Source of the DNA: Pseudoalteromonas sp. SMS1
GTDB lineage: Bacteria; Pseudomonadota; Gammaproteobacteria; Enterobacterales; Alteromonadaceae
Assembly: GCF_021530565.1 (NCBI RefSeq)
Contig: NZ_JAKGBI010000003.1
Location: 124,001-188,000, forward strand
Direction: 5' to 3'
Length of the DNA: 64,000 bases
Each line of letters begins with the position of its first letter. Within the stretch, counting starts at the first letter, position 1. Both the position numbers and the translations under genes were made by a program. The notes below the pieces were generated by a model. It ran no database searches. It had not been told where the DNA came from and saw only the letters and a list, made by a program, of their open reading frames with translations. This document shows positions 7,490-15,693 of the stretch, in pieces.

Positions 7490-9046
7490 GTGTCTGCAAC
7501 AGAAACGGTCAAACAGAGTGAGGGAGGGGTTATCTCATTCATAGAGAAGGCCGGTAAAAAAATCCCTGATCCAATTATCATTTTTATCTGGTTTATCCTT
7601 GGAGCGTTTGTTTTAACGGCGCTTATTGGAGGACTGACATTTGAAACACAGGGCGCTGATGGCAACCCGGTGCTCCATACCATCAAAAATATGACAGACG
7701 CTGAACATGTTGTTTGGTTTTTTGACAATGCGCTCTTACAAAACTGGTTAGGGTTTGGTAATGGCATATTGGGGGTCATTTTAATTGTCATGCTTGGTGT
7801 GGGTATTGCCGAGAGCTCTGGATTATTTAATGCCATAATTAAAAAGCTCGGAACGCGATTGAAGGATAGATACCTTGCACCAGCGTTGATTTTTTTGGGC
7901 ATTATGAGCTCGATCGCGACGGATGCCGGCTACCTTATTCTGATCCCGTTAGCGGGTTTACTTTACGCTGGGTTGGGCAAAAACCCATTGATTGGTATGG
8001 CTGCTGCATTTGCTGGTGTATCAGCCGGTTTCAGCGCCAACTTACTTCCTGCAACTCCAGTCGATGTGGTGATTGGTTTAAATGCTCAGATTTTTGCACA
8101 GTCACAGGGAGTGCCATTTACGGACGCGAGTGGGCGTGAGCTTACGCCTGCGACCATGCACTATTATTTTATTTTTGTTTCTACTTTTATGCTGGTAGGG
8201 ATTGGCGCATGGGTGACAAAAAAGTTTGTGGAACCTCGCTTAGAAAAAATGTCATACAACCTGCCTGAGGGATTGGACCTTGCCGACTTTGCCCTCACCG
8301 CGCAAGAGCAAAAAGGGTTAAAAGCGGCATGTTGGGGACTTTTATTGTCACTGGCATTAGTGATTCTACTCGCGATGGGTCCGTTAGCTCCTTATGTGGA
8401 TGCATCGGGCAAAACTATCACGCCGTATCTTAACAATGTCATTCTGTTGATTACGTTTGTGTTCGCAGCCGTTGGTGCCGCATTTGGCATTGCGACGGGC
8501 AAGTTTAAAAGTTTACTAGATATTGTGCAGGCAATGGTCGCACAAATGAATACAATGGGATATGTGCTAGTCCTCACCTTCTTCTGTTATAACTTTTTAG
8601 GAATTTTGGGTTATTCGGGGCTTGGTACGTATATCACGTATGTGGGTGCCAGTGGGTTATCGGCACTGGGGCTACAAGAGTTTCCAATTTTATTAATTAT
8701 TGGGTTTGTAATCACAACGGGGTTGATAAACCTATTCGTTGGGGGGCTGACGTCAAAGTGGATGCTACTTGGGCCTATTTTTGTTCCCATGCTTTATCAA
8801 GTCAACCCAGCTATGACCCCAGACCTTGTGGCTGCAGCTTACCGTGTGGCAGATTCATCCACCAATATCATCACGCCAATGATGACTTATGCGGGAGTTA
8901 TATTGGCATTTATGCGTAAATACAAACCAGATCTCAGCTTTGGCGAGGTAATCGCCATGATGATCCCATATTCAGTGGCTTTTCTGGTTTTTTGGACATC
9001 ACTGCTCATTGGCTTTTTTACTTTTAACTTGCCCTTTGGTTTTTAA
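7490..9046 (+). CDS. AbgT family transporter
   Basis: A 518-residue membrane transporter of the AbgT family, whose members import p-aminobenzoyl-glutamate (E. coli AbgT) or export sulfonamides/p-aminobenzoate (MtrF type). About 11-13 hydrophobic segments are present, with family features: IPDPIIIFIW at the start, a re-entrant region with SSIATDAGYLILIPLAG (about residues 138-155) and a late DSSTNIITPMMTYAG motif (about 460). The start is a GTG at 7490 with an AGGA-type site upstream. No abgA or abgB amidohydrolase is adjacent, so the substrate cannot be told from context. Confidence 0.92.
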   Translation: MSATETVKQSEGGVISFIEKAGKKIPDPIIIFIWFILGAFVLTALIGGLTFETQGADGNPVLHTIKNMTDAEHVVWFFDNALLQNWLGFGNGILGVILIVMLGVGIAESSGLFNAIIKKLGTRLKDRYLAPALIFLGIMSSIATDAGYLILIPLAGLLYAGLGKNPLIGMAAAFAGVSAGFSANLLPATPVDVVIGLNAQIFAQSQGVPFTDASGRELTPATMHYYFIFVSTFMLVGIGAWVTKKFVEPRLEKMSYNLPEGLDLADFALTAQEQKGLKAACWGLLLSLALVILLAMGPLAPYVDASGKTITPYLNNVILLITFVFAAVGAAFGIATGKFKSLLDIVQAMVAQMNTMGYVLVLTFFCYNFLGILGYSGLGTYITYVGASGLSALGLQEFPILLIIGFVITTGLINLFVGGLTSKWMLLGPIFVPMLYQVNPAMTPDLVAAAYRVADSSTNIITPMMTYAGVILAFMRKYKPDLSFGEVIAMMIPYSVAFLVFWTSLLIGFFTFNLPFGF

Positions 9047-9078
9047 CATCGCATTTTGATGTATTTTGAGCCATAAAC

Positions 9079-9103
9079 TAACGCCGTGCATGTCGCGGTG
9101 TTA
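9079..9103. terminator. hairpin after the AbgT gene
   Basis: An 8-bp inverted repeat with one G-T pair, TAACGCCG at 9079-9086 and CGGTGTTA at 9096-9103. It has no clear T-tract. Confidence 0.35.
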
Positions 9104-9180
9104 TTGTGTGTTAGATTGAATTTGTAAGTGGTAATGATTTGCGTTAGCATTTATCTAAAGTAAACCTCTAGGTAATCAAC

Positions 9181-9561
9181 ATGAGAAAAGAGCGGCCAAC
9201 TAACTTGGCAATTCAAACCATGGCACTACCCATTACCGCTTATGCTTCTATTTTGCACCGTGTGAGTGGTGTCATTGTTTGGGCAGCTGCGGTGGTATTA
9301 TTGCCATTACTGATCTTTGCGATGCAATCAGCGCAAAACTTCGACACTTTAAACGCAATCGTGAGTGAACACTTTTTTGCTCAATTTGTCGTCTGGGGGC
9401 TGTTAACAGCACTTGGGTATTACTGTTTGGGTACCATTAAGCATATCGTTCAGGAATTTGGCTATTTTGAAGAATTAGCCAGTGGATGCATGATTTCTCG
9501 CGTTGCAATTGGGTTAGGCGTGGTACTTAGTCTCGTAATAGGAGTATTGATATGGCGATAG
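9181..9561 (+). CDS. sdhC: SdhC-like succinate dehydrogenase membrane anchor, haem ligand absent
   Basis: A 126-residue, three-helix membrane protein that aligns almost without gaps to E. coli SdhC, the cytochrome b556 anchor of complex II. Ubiquinone-site residues are kept: Ser23, His26 and Arg27 correspond to E. coli Ser27, His30 and Arg31, and Glu92 replaces Asp95. The haem b ligand His84 is replaced by Tyr81 in LLTALGYYCLG. It overlaps sdhD by 10 bp. No sdhA or sdhB follows, unlike the usual sdhCDAB order. It may pair with catalytic subunits encoded elsewhere, or form a second, haem-free complex II; both are inference. Confidence 0.88.
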   Translation: MRKERPTNLAIQTMALPITAYASILHRVSGVIVWAAAVVLLPLLIFAMQSAQNFDTLNAIVSEHFFAQFVVWGLLTALGYYCLGTIKHIVQEFGYFEELASGCMISRVAIGLGVVLSLVIGVLIWR

Positions 9562-9890
9562 TAAACATTGCGCGTTCCGGTACCAAGCAGTGGGTTCTTC
9601 AGCGTATTAGCAATACCTTTATTGTCGGATATAGTATGATCGTTGCTGCCTTGTTGCTGTTAGAACCGGTGACAACCCATCAAGCATTAGTCGATTTTTT
9701 CTCGCCAACTTGGTTTAAAGTGTTAACGACCATCTGTGTCTGCGTGTTTTCATTTAATGGCATGATTGCAGGCTGGCAAATCGCGGGTGACTATGTGCAG
9801 GGGGCTGCGATTAACAAAGTCTTTAACCTTGTTTGCGTGTTGCTCAGCTTATCGATGATTTTGACTATGTTAAAACTGATTTGGTTATAG
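9552..9890 (+). CDS. sdhD: SdhD-like succinate dehydrogenase membrane anchor, haem ligand absent
   Basis: A 112-residue three-helix protein that aligns gap-free to E. coli SdhD from the Lys-Val before helix 2 through Asp-Tyr-Val. Quinone-site residues Asp80 and Tyr81 match E. coli Asp82 and Tyr83. The haem b ligand His71 is replaced by Asn69 in VFSFNGMIAGWQ. The ATG at 9552 follows AGGAG and lies inside sdhC, indicating coupled translation. The gene ends 4 bp from a convergent gene, so there is no room for sdhAB. Because its partner SdhC has also lost its ligand, the pair probably cannot bind haem b in the usual way. Confidence 0.85.
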   Translation: MAIVNIARSGTKQWVLQRISNTFIVGYSMIVAALLLLEPVTTHQALVDFFSPTWFKVLTTICVCVFSFNGMIAGWQIAGDYVQGAAINKVFNLVCVLLSLSMILTMLKLIWL

Positions 9891-9894
9891 TGTG

Positions 9895-10197
9895 CTAGTC
9901 ATACAGCTCTTCCTCTAGTGGGAAGAGCAAATCAAATACAGGTTCGATAACACTGACGGCGATTAACGCGGCTGATAAAGCCCACACATAGTTAAGCTCG
10001 GTGTTTGCTTCTATGACCCAAGATACACTCATGCTCAACCAAAAAACATTAAACAGCATAATATAAAAATTTGGCTTTAATGGTTTGGCACAATGTTTAC
10101 AACGGACGCTCTCTCGATTAAGCAATGGTAGTCGCTCGCTAAGCGTCAGCGGCTTTTTGCAGCAAGGACATGGCCGGGTAACGAAATCTCTCAACAT
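9895..10197 (-). CDS. small zinc-ribbon membrane protein
   Basis: A 100-residue protein with an N-terminal Cys cluster (Cys10, Cys12, Cys13, then Cys33 and Cys36 in VRCKHC), consistent with a zinc ribbon. Two hydrophobic segments follow (about 46-62 and 70-88), and the C-terminus is acidic. It is not a named family to me, though such proteins are often annotated as DUF983-like; the match is weak. The ATG at 10197 gives a sensible N-terminus, although no ribosome-binding site is visible and a 35-bp palindrome resembling a Fur operator ends only 4 bp upstream. Iron or metal regulation is therefore plausible. It converges on sdhD with 4 bp between stops. Confidence 0.7.
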   Translation of the reverse strand: MLRDFVTRPCPCCKKPLTLSERLPLLNRESVRCKHCAKPLKPNFYIMLFNVFWLSMSVSWVIEANTELNYVWALSAALIAVSVIEPVFDLLFPLEEELYD

Positions 10198-10200
10198 AAG

Positions 10201-10235
10201 TATATTTGAATGATAATTGTTATCATTCAAATATA
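10201..10235. promoter_or_regulatory. 35-bp palindrome with Fur-box-like core
   Basis: Sixteen-base perfect arms flank a 3-base centre. The core TGATAATTGTTATCA differs by one base from the 7-1-7 Fur motif. A TATATT -10-like hexamer for the leftward zinc-ribbon gene lies in the right arm, so a bound repressor would block it. As RNA it would also fold into an AT-rich hairpin just before the start codon. Confidence 0.6.
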
Positions 10236-10263
10236 CTGCTTTTAAGCACGAATGAAAAGCAGT
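10235..10263. repeat. 9-bp inverted repeat abutting the Fur-like palindrome
   Basis: ACTGCTTTT at 10235-10243 and AAAAGCAGT at 10255-10263 form a perfect inverted repeat sharing one base with the neighbouring palindrome. It may be a second operator or part of the chrA terminator region. Confidence 0.4.
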
Positions 10264-10307
10264 TGTGTTGATAAAATTAAATTCAGTGAACTTTACTGAG
10301 TAGGGGG

Positions 10308-10338
10308 CACAGACATCCTTGCCTGTGAGGTGTCTGTG
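10308..10338 (-). terminator. hairpin just after the chromate transporter
   Basis: CACAGACA at 10308-10315 pairs with TGTCTGTG at 10331-10338, extended by CCT/AGG after a one-base bulge. It lies directly after the chrA stop on the minus strand, without a T-tract. Confidence 0.45.
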
Positions 10339-10340
10339 GG

Positions 10341-11519
10341 CTAGATAAAGCCCATTCCCAAGCCTGCCAACATAAATGTCAACACTAACCAAATAATAGG
10401 CAGTTTGAGTTGCTTCATAAGGAAAAAGCCAGCCAAGACAAGGGCAATGTCCATTGGCTGTATGACGGCACTGATAAAGACCGGTTGATACAAAGCCGCG
10501 ACGAGTAGACCCACCACTGCGGCATTGACGCCACTTAGAGCTCCTGCAATGCGAGGCTTTTGTGCTAGCGCTTGCCAATTCTTCAATACTGCCAAAAGCA
10601 GTAAAAACCCCGGCATAAATACGGCAATGGTCGCAATCACTGCGCCGACCAATGGCGTTGCAGGCATCAGTTCATAGCCAATGTAGGTCGCAAAAGTAAA
10701 CATGGGCCCTGGCACAGCTTGTGCAGCGGCGTATCCGGTTAAAAAGGCATCTTCACTGAGATTATCACCCACGATATTTTGTAACAGTGGCAGTACCACA
10801 TGACCCCCCCCAAATACCAAGCTACCAGCCTGATAGAAGTCATTGAATAAACGCAATGACGGTGACATATAGGCGATAATGGGTAATCCGATCAGCAAGA
10901 CCACAAACACAATAAGTGGCATATAGTTCGGCTTGAAAGCGGGCAAATCGACAGGTGTGGATTGTGGTTTGAGGTGATGGGCACCCACGATGGCCGCGAA
11001 TGTCAGTACGCCAATTTGCATCCAGATACTTGGCAAGAGCAGCAAAGCAATGGCCGTGGTGAAGCATAACCCAACGGTGAGCGTGCTTTTACAGAAATTC
11101 TTATACATGCCCCACGCAGCATCCGCTACTACGACCACGGCAAGGAGTTTCAGCCCATGGACGACACTTTGAAAAGCCGTGGTGTCAGTGGCTTGACTGG
11201 CAAGCAGTGCCAGTCCAATCATGATCAGCACAGAGGGTAAGGTAAACCCTAAAAATGCCGCACACGCACCTGCTAATCCTCCACGTTTGTAGCCAAGTGC
11301 GAAGCCCACTTGGCTTGATCCAGGGCCTGGTAAAAACTGACTGAGCGCGACAATTTGTCCATACTCGTGGTCATCTAACCATTTGAGTTTTTCTACAAAC
11401 GTTTGTCTGAAGTACCCAATATGCGCCGCAGGCCCACCGAAGCTGAGCCAACCAAGGATAAAAAATAGTTTAAATATTGCAAACATAATGAACGTTTTTT
11501 GAGATTCGTTTTTAAGCAT
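10341..11519 (-). CDS. chrA: chromate efflux transporter (ChrA family)
   Basis: A 392-residue inner-membrane protein with the two-copy (long-chain) CHR layout. The first half holds LSFGGPAAHIGYFRQ, LSQFLPGPGSSQVGFALG and a GACAAFLGFTLPS helix. The second half repeats the pattern (VFGGGHVVLPLL, YAAAQAVPGPMFTFATYIG, then GAVIATIAVFMPGFLLL). Such proteins expel chromate or related oxyanions. The first ATG at 11519 has no clear ribosome-binding site; an ATG at 11486 would give the usual short N-terminus before LFFILGWLSFGG. A divergent LysR gene begins 79 bp upstream and may regulate it. Confidence 0.93.
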   Translation of the reverse strand: MLKNESQKTFIMFAIFKLFFILGWLSFGGPAAHIGYFRQTFVEKLKWLDDHEYGQIVALSQFLPGPGSSQVGFALGYKRGGLAGACAAFLGFTLPSVLIMIGLALLASQATDTTAFQSVVHGLKLLAVVVVADAAWGMYKNFCKSTLTVGLCFTTAIALLLLPSIWMQIGVLTFAAIVGAHHLKPQSTPVDLPAFKPNYMPLIVFVVLLIGLPIIAYMSPSLRLFNDFYQAGSLVFGGGHVVLPLLQNIVGDNLSEDAFLTGYAAAQAVPGPMFTFATYIGYELMPATPLVGAVIATIAVFMPGFLLLLAVLKNWQALAQKPRIAGALSGVNAAVVGLLVAALYQPVFISAVIQPMDIALVLAGFFLMKQLKLPIIWLVLTFMLAGLGMGFI

Positions 11520-11597
11520 GTGTATAGGTTAAAAAATGAATTATAATTACTCAAATTAATAGTATTGATTGTAACTATGAATAAAATAGGATTGTGA

Positions 11598-12512
11598 ATG
11601 AGCTTTGCGGACGTGCAGTGGAGAAACATAGATTTAAATTTGCTGGTTGCTTTCGCGTATTTATATCGCTATGAAAGTGTCAGTATCGCCGCAGAAAAAA
11701 ACTGCGTCAGTCAATCGGCAATGAGTCATAGTTTAGCGCGCCTACGTATTTTATTTGACGATCCGCTGTTTGAGCGACAAGGTCATAAAATGGTGCCAAC
11801 GGAGCGTGCACAAGCACTCTCACCTTCCGTCACGCAAATTTTAGAGTTGGTCACTCACGATCTTTTGACTACCGCCACTTTTGAACCAAGCCAGTATCAA
11901 GGGGTGTGTCGTATTGGGTTAACGGATTATGCCGAGTTTATCTTTGCACCACTCATTTACGATGCGATTCGCCAACAAGCATCCCATGCGCAAATCAGTT
12001 TTATCAATGTCAATCGCAGCAATTACATGGTGTTGGCGGAGCAAGAGAAATTAGATGTTGTGATTGGCAGTGTCCCTGTACCCGATAAGGCCTTTGAGTG
12101 CGAGCACCTCTATACAGAGCGCCATGTTTGTCTTGCCGATCTCGAGATGGTAGATATTAACAATGGACTCACGCCGTCTCAGTTTGCAGAGGTTGATCAT
12201 GCTTTGGTGAGCCCAGACGGACAACTATCTACCCCGATAGATAAAACGTTACAAAATGAGGGGTTAACACGCCAAGTCACGGTGGCGACCCGTAACTTTT
12301 TAACAGTACAAAGCTTGTTGAAGCAGCGACGCTTGGTGGCTATTGTGCCTCAAAAAATGGCTGATATTGCCAGTCAAAGCAATGGGCTTGGTTGCTTTCA
12401 ACCACCCATACCCGTGGCGGATTTTGATATTTCAATGCTGTGGTTTAGTCGCAAACAACGAGATGATAAGAATCGGTGGTTACGCCAATTATTAAAAACG
12501 GTAATAACTTAG
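11598..12512 (+). CDS. LysR-family transcriptional regulator
   Basis: A 304-residue LysR regulator resembling the NodD/SyrM/LeuO-like branch: WRNIDLNLLVAFAYLYRYES is followed by the HTH (SVSIAAEKNCVSQSAMSHSL) and LRILFDDPLFERQGHKMVPT. The effector-binding domain begins near residue 90. The start ATG at 11598 is well placed before the DNA-binding domain. It is divergent from chrA, whose promoter it probably shares and may control; that link is positional inference. The cognate signal is unknown. Confidence 0.88.
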   Translation: MSFADVQWRNIDLNLLVAFAYLYRYESVSIAAEKNCVSQSAMSHSLARLRILFDDPLFERQGHKMVPTERAQALSPSVTQILELVTHDLLTTATFEPSQYQGVCRIGLTDYAEFIFAPLIYDAIRQQASHAQISFINVNRSNYMVLAEQEKLDVVIGSVPVPDKAFECEHLYTERHVCLADLEMVDINNGLTPSQFAEVDHALVSPDGQLSTPIDKTLQNEGLTRQVTVATRNFLTVQSLLKQRRLVAIVPQKMADIASQSNGLGCFQPPIPVADFDISMLWFSRKQRDDKNRWLRQLLKTVIT

Positions 12513-12545
12513 CGCTTTAAAACGACGTAGGCCGTTAAAAAGCGC
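12512..12545. terminator. bidirectional terminator hairpin
   Basis: GCGCTTT at 12512-12518 pairs with AAAGCGC at 12539-12545, with an inner AACG/CGTT. It lies between convergent genes and has short A/T tracts inside the arms. Confidence 0.55.
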
Positions 12546-12562
12546 ATTCACCTTCGCGACAA

Positions 12563-13315
12563 CTATTGCATTAGTTTAATGGTGATCACACCAATGTTTG
12601 CCTCACTTTGAAAATGTACACCTTGCGCAAAATCTGTATCGCTGCGGGTACTATCTAAAAGTGTGATGGTGCTTTGAGGATCTGTCACAAGGTTTGCGGA
12701 ATCAAAAGTGACGCCGCTGTCACTACCTGCATCATAAACCTTTAACTGAATTGTCTGTTGAGTGAGCCATTGTTCGTCGTTGAACAGTGCGAGGCTATCA
12801 ATGCCAATAAACCAGTCTGGGCTTGGGGCGACCATAGATACTACGCTCAAAAGCGGAAAGTCTTGACTCGCTTCAAAAGTCATGCTGACACTTTGGCTAT
12901 TCCCAGATATACCAGATTCATCAATGAGGTAGTTAGAGTGGCCGAGATTTTGAATGTTGCTGATTTCAGTTTTCAGTGCCGCCTTAGAGCCCGTTTCCGC
13001 CATGCTAACAATGCCCGCAGACGCCATTTCTCCGCGCTGGAAAATACGCCCTTGCGCATTGTGTGTCAGCCCAATCACAGGAGAGAAGTGGGTTCCACTT
13101 GGATAATTGGTCGGAAATGTTTGTGCATCCCAAGTGCGTGTGAATGTCAGTTCATAAGTTGCAGTGGCGGAGGCGGCAGGCGGTGTGTTTGGCGTTGTTG
13201 GGGGGGTGGTGTCTTCAGACGGTGTCGGGGTTGGGGTATCACTGCTACTGCTGCCTCCACAGGCTGTTAAAGAAAGCACTGCACTGAGCGTCACTAATTT
13301 GAATATACCATTCAT
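12563..13315 (-). CDS. spondin-domain lipoprotein
   Basis: A 250-residue surface or periplasmic lipoprotein. The signal peptide ends in a lipobox (LSLTACGG), followed by a low-complexity Thr/Pro/Ser linker to about residue 50. The remainder matches the Spond_N pattern: FTRTWDAQTFPTNYP, HFSPVIGLTH, an AS-G-I-x-MAE-x-G block, a PDWFIGIDSLALF block and a late VYDAGSDSG. Spondin domains are adhesion modules in animals and occur in many marine bacterial lipoproteins of unknown role. GAGG precedes the ATG. It is a single gene between a convergent lysR and another lysR. Confidence 0.85.
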   Translation of the reverse strand: MNGIFKLVTLSAVLSLTACGGSSSSDTPTPTPSEDTTPPTTPNTPPAASATATYELTFTRTWDAQTFPTNYPSGTHFSPVIGLTHNAQGRIFQRGEMASAGIVSMAETGSKAALKTEISNIQNLGHSNYLIDESGISGNSQSVSMTFEASQDFPLLSVVSMVAPSPDWFIGIDSLALFNDEQWLTQQTIQLKVYDAGSDSGVTFDSANLVTDPQSTITLLDSTRSDTDFAQGVHFQSEANIGVITIKLMQ

Positions 13316-13416
13316 ATCTAACCTCTAAACGTAAATAAAGGGGGCTTGTCAAACACAGACCTCGGTGACGTCAATTATCTTTCAAAAAAAGTGTGTTTTT
13401 TAGCCTGTATTGTCAC

Positions 13417-14349
13417 CTACAGCTCAATGGCGTTTTTCATAATCTCTCTGCCTTCTGTTTCAACGTAATCAAGAAATACAGTGGCGATGGGAGATAGCAC
13501 CTTTTTTTTAGTCCATGAGAATGACCACTTTGAGCGAATAGGTAATGACTCAACATTGATCACCTTCACGTCGTGAATTTCGCCAAATGCGAGGGTGTGA
13601 GATGAGAGGATCGATACACCTAACTTCGACAGCACCGAATGAATAATGGCTTCATTACTCGCAATGGTCATTCTGATATTGGGTTTAACGTTTTGACTAT
13701 TAAAAAAGGCTTCGGTGGCGTAGCGTGTACCTGAGCCTGATTCTCGAATTAAAAAGTCTTCTTGGCAAAATGCCTCAAGGGACACTTGTTGTTGGTGACT
13801 GAAAGGGTGTGATGCGGGCGCAATGGCAACCAAGTCGTTTGACATAAATTCAATCACTTCTAGGTCTAGCCCTTCAGGTAAGTGACTAAAAACATAGAAA
13901 TCATCAAGCCCTTGCTCTAAACGTTCGATGACCTGTTGACGGTTTGCGACTGTGAATTGAATATCGATCCCTGGGTAGCGTTCGCAAAATGGACCAAGTA
14001 AATGCGGTATAAAGTATTTGGCAGTGGTGACGCTCGACAGCCTTAAGGTCCCAGATTTTAGGCCCCGTAAGTTGGATAAATGCATATCCAACGCTTCGCA
14101 ACTTTGCAATATTTGCTTTGCTGTGGCGACGGTGGCAAGCCCCGCATCAGTGAATTTAAGCTGTTTGCCTACTTGTTGATATAAGGGAAAATCGATGGCT
14201 TCGGCCAGTTTTTTTAGTTGCATAGAAACGGTTGGTTGAGTCAAAAACAGCTTTTCTGCTGCAGCTTTAACGCTGCCTCCTTCATACAGCGCCAGTAAAA
14301 TTTCGAGCTGTCTAAATGTCCCAATGTGTGCATGTAATCTGGACGCCAT
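13417..14349 (-). CDS. LysR-family regulator, CbbR/CmpR-like
   Basis: A 310-residue LysR regulator. The HTH is in GSVKAAAEKLFLTQPTVSMQ, and FRQLEILLALYE and the effector-domain blocks (SSVTTAKYFIPHLLGPFCERYP; HPFSHQQQVSLEAF; FLIRESGSGTRYA) match the CbbR/CmpR/RbcR branch that controls CO2 fixation or bicarbonate uptake. It is divergent from the small membrane protein and SbtA genes, a typical target arrangement. In this family 2-phosphoglycolate, NADPH or 2-oxoglutarate can be effectors; which applies here is unknown. Confidence 0.88.
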   Translation of the reverse strand: MASRLHAHIGTFRQLEILLALYEGGSVKAAAEKLFLTQPTVSMQLKKLAEAIDFPLYQQVGKQLKFTDAGLATVATAKQILQSCEALDMHLSNLRGLKSGTLRLSSVTTAKYFIPHLLGPFCERYPGIDIQFTVANRQQVIERLEQGLDDFYVFSHLPEGLDLEVIEFMSNDLVAIAPASHPFSHQQQVSLEAFCQEDFLIRESGSGTRYATEAFFNSQNVKPNIRMTIASNEAIIHSVLSKLGVSILSSHTLAFGEIHDVKVINVESLPIRSKWSFSWTKKKVLSPIATVFLDYVETEGREIMKNAIEL

Positions 14350-14461
14350 AATGCCTCTTTTTTATTTGGTTAGATTTTTATCTATGTATTTATTAGTTAC
14401 TATCTATTTTTATCTATATTTGTTTTTTTGTAAAATTCTTAAAAATACAGAGGAGCAGTTT

Positions 14462-14665
14462 ATGATGACGTGTAAGAGTTTGGCCCTGCCTTTAATAACC
14501 AGTTTGTGTCTATTCGCCTTTTCGTATTTCAGCGTCGTTATTGGGGCAAGCGCAGTTGGGTTCGTCGTTTTGGCATTATCTTTATTTGGTGGCGCAGTGC
14601 TATTTGGCTACAAATCGTCGCTGAGTAAACACACGGCAACATACACTTCAGAGGCTAAATCATAG
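14462..14665 (+). CDS. small two-helix membrane protein upstream of sbtA
   Basis: A 67-residue protein with two hydrophobic helices (about residues 8-27 and 30-48) and a polar C-terminal tail. GAGGAG precedes the ATG at 14462, and its TAG stop abuts the ATG of the SbtA gene, so the two are co-translated. It does not resemble the PII-like SbtB partner of cyanobacterial SbtA. It could be an accessory subunit or small chaperone of the transporter; this rests only on gene order. Confidence 0.7.
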   Translation: MMTCKSLALPLITSLCLFAFSYFSVVIGASAVGFVVLALSLFGGAVLFGYKSSLSKHTATYTSEAKS

Positions 14666-15595
14666 ATGGTCGACGCGGTTGTTGCTTTTTTTGTACTTGG
14701 CATCATTGCTCAACTACTCGGTGCGAAAATTCCGTTTACCGATGGCTTATATAAATCCCTAAGCATGTTTTTGATGATTGCCATTGGTCTAAAAGGCGGA
14801 ATGGCATTGCAACAGCATGTTGATCCCGCGTTATTGTTGATGTCTGTGGCGGTGATAGGGTTTGGTCTTTTGCTTCCGTTGATTGCCTATCCACTGCTGC
14901 GCTATTTTGGTCAACTAGATAAAATAAATGCCGGTGCCATTGCGGCACATTATGGCTCAGTGAGTGTGGCAACCTATGCGGTAGCCGTTGCTTTACTTGA
15001 GGCAAACAGCATCGCATATGAAGCGTATTTCCCGCTGTTTGTTGTATTGCTCGAAATGCCAGCAATTGTGGTGGGTCTTGTATTAGCCAAAGGTAATTTC
15101 AAAATCATTAACAGAGAATTTATCAAAAAAGAGCTCGTGGCAAACCAGAGCATTCTGTTAATGGTTGGTAGTTTGATCATTGGCTTTATCGGGGGCGAGA
15201 GCGTCCAAAAGTTAACGCCATTCTTCGTGGATCTGTTCCCTGGTATACTGGCGTTGTTCCTCTTAAAAATGGGCTTAGTTGCGGGTGAGCAGCTAGGCAC
15301 GTTGAAAAAGAACAGTGTTTTTTTAATCAGCTTTGCTGTCTTGATGCCCATGTTAGGCGGTTTGGCTGGCACAGGTTTGGCCCTGTTATTAGGGTTGAGT
15401 GCTGGCGGCATTGCATTAATGGCAGTACTGGGTGCCAGCGCATCTTACATCGCCGTGCCGGCTGCGATGAAAGAAAGTTTACCAGAGGCCAATGCGGGTA
15501 TGTCCATTACCGCGTCATTGGGGATCACATTTCCATTTAATGTGTTAATCAATGTGCCTTTTTTCATTGCACTTGGGCAATTCCTAGGCGTGTAA
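14666..15595 (+). CDS. sodium-dependent bicarbonate transporter family permease (SbtA-like)
   Basis: A 309-residue membrane protein with about ten hydrophobic segments in two inverted halves, as in the SbtA (Sbt_1, formerly DUF897) family. Recognisable blocks are IGLKGGMALQQH, GAIAAHYGSVSVATYAVA, LFLLKMGLVAGEQLG and a late GASASYIAVPAAMKESLPEAN. Family members import bicarbonate with sodium in cyanobacteria. In a heterotroph the likely use is supply of bicarbonate for carboxylases under low CO2. It forms a divergent module with a CbbR/CmpR-like LysR and follows a small membrane protein without a gap. Confidence 0.88.
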   Translation: MVDAVVAFFVLGIIAQLLGAKIPFTDGLYKSLSMFLMIAIGLKGGMALQQHVDPALLLMSVAVIGFGLLLPLIAYPLLRYFGQLDKINAGAIAAHYGSVSVATYAVAVALLEANSIAYEAYFPLFVVLLEMPAIVVGLVLAKGNFKIINREFIKKELVANQSILLMVGSLIIGFIGGESVQKLTPFFVDLFPGILALFLLKMGLVAGEQLGTLKKNSVFLISFAVLMPMLGGLAGTGLALLLGLSAGGIALMAVLGASASYIAVPAAMKESLPEANAGMSITASLGITFPFNVLINVPFFIALGQFLGV

Positions 15596-15693
15596 TCCGT
15601 GCCTTAGCTGACAAATTAAATGCTGACGTCCTGAGGGCGTCAGTGTACATTAAACGGCATTGCCCAAAGATATTCAGATATAGGTAAACATTC

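Noticed and set aside
9895..10578. Longer reading frame extending the zinc-ribbon protein upstream
   Set aside because: It would run through the 35-bp palindrome and into chrA; the residues look unlike protein.
12758..13270. 170-codon open frame opposite the spondin lipoprotein gene
   Set aside because: It is antisense to a gene with clear signal peptide and domain, and its product is Arg/Cys/Trp-rich as expected of a shadow frame.
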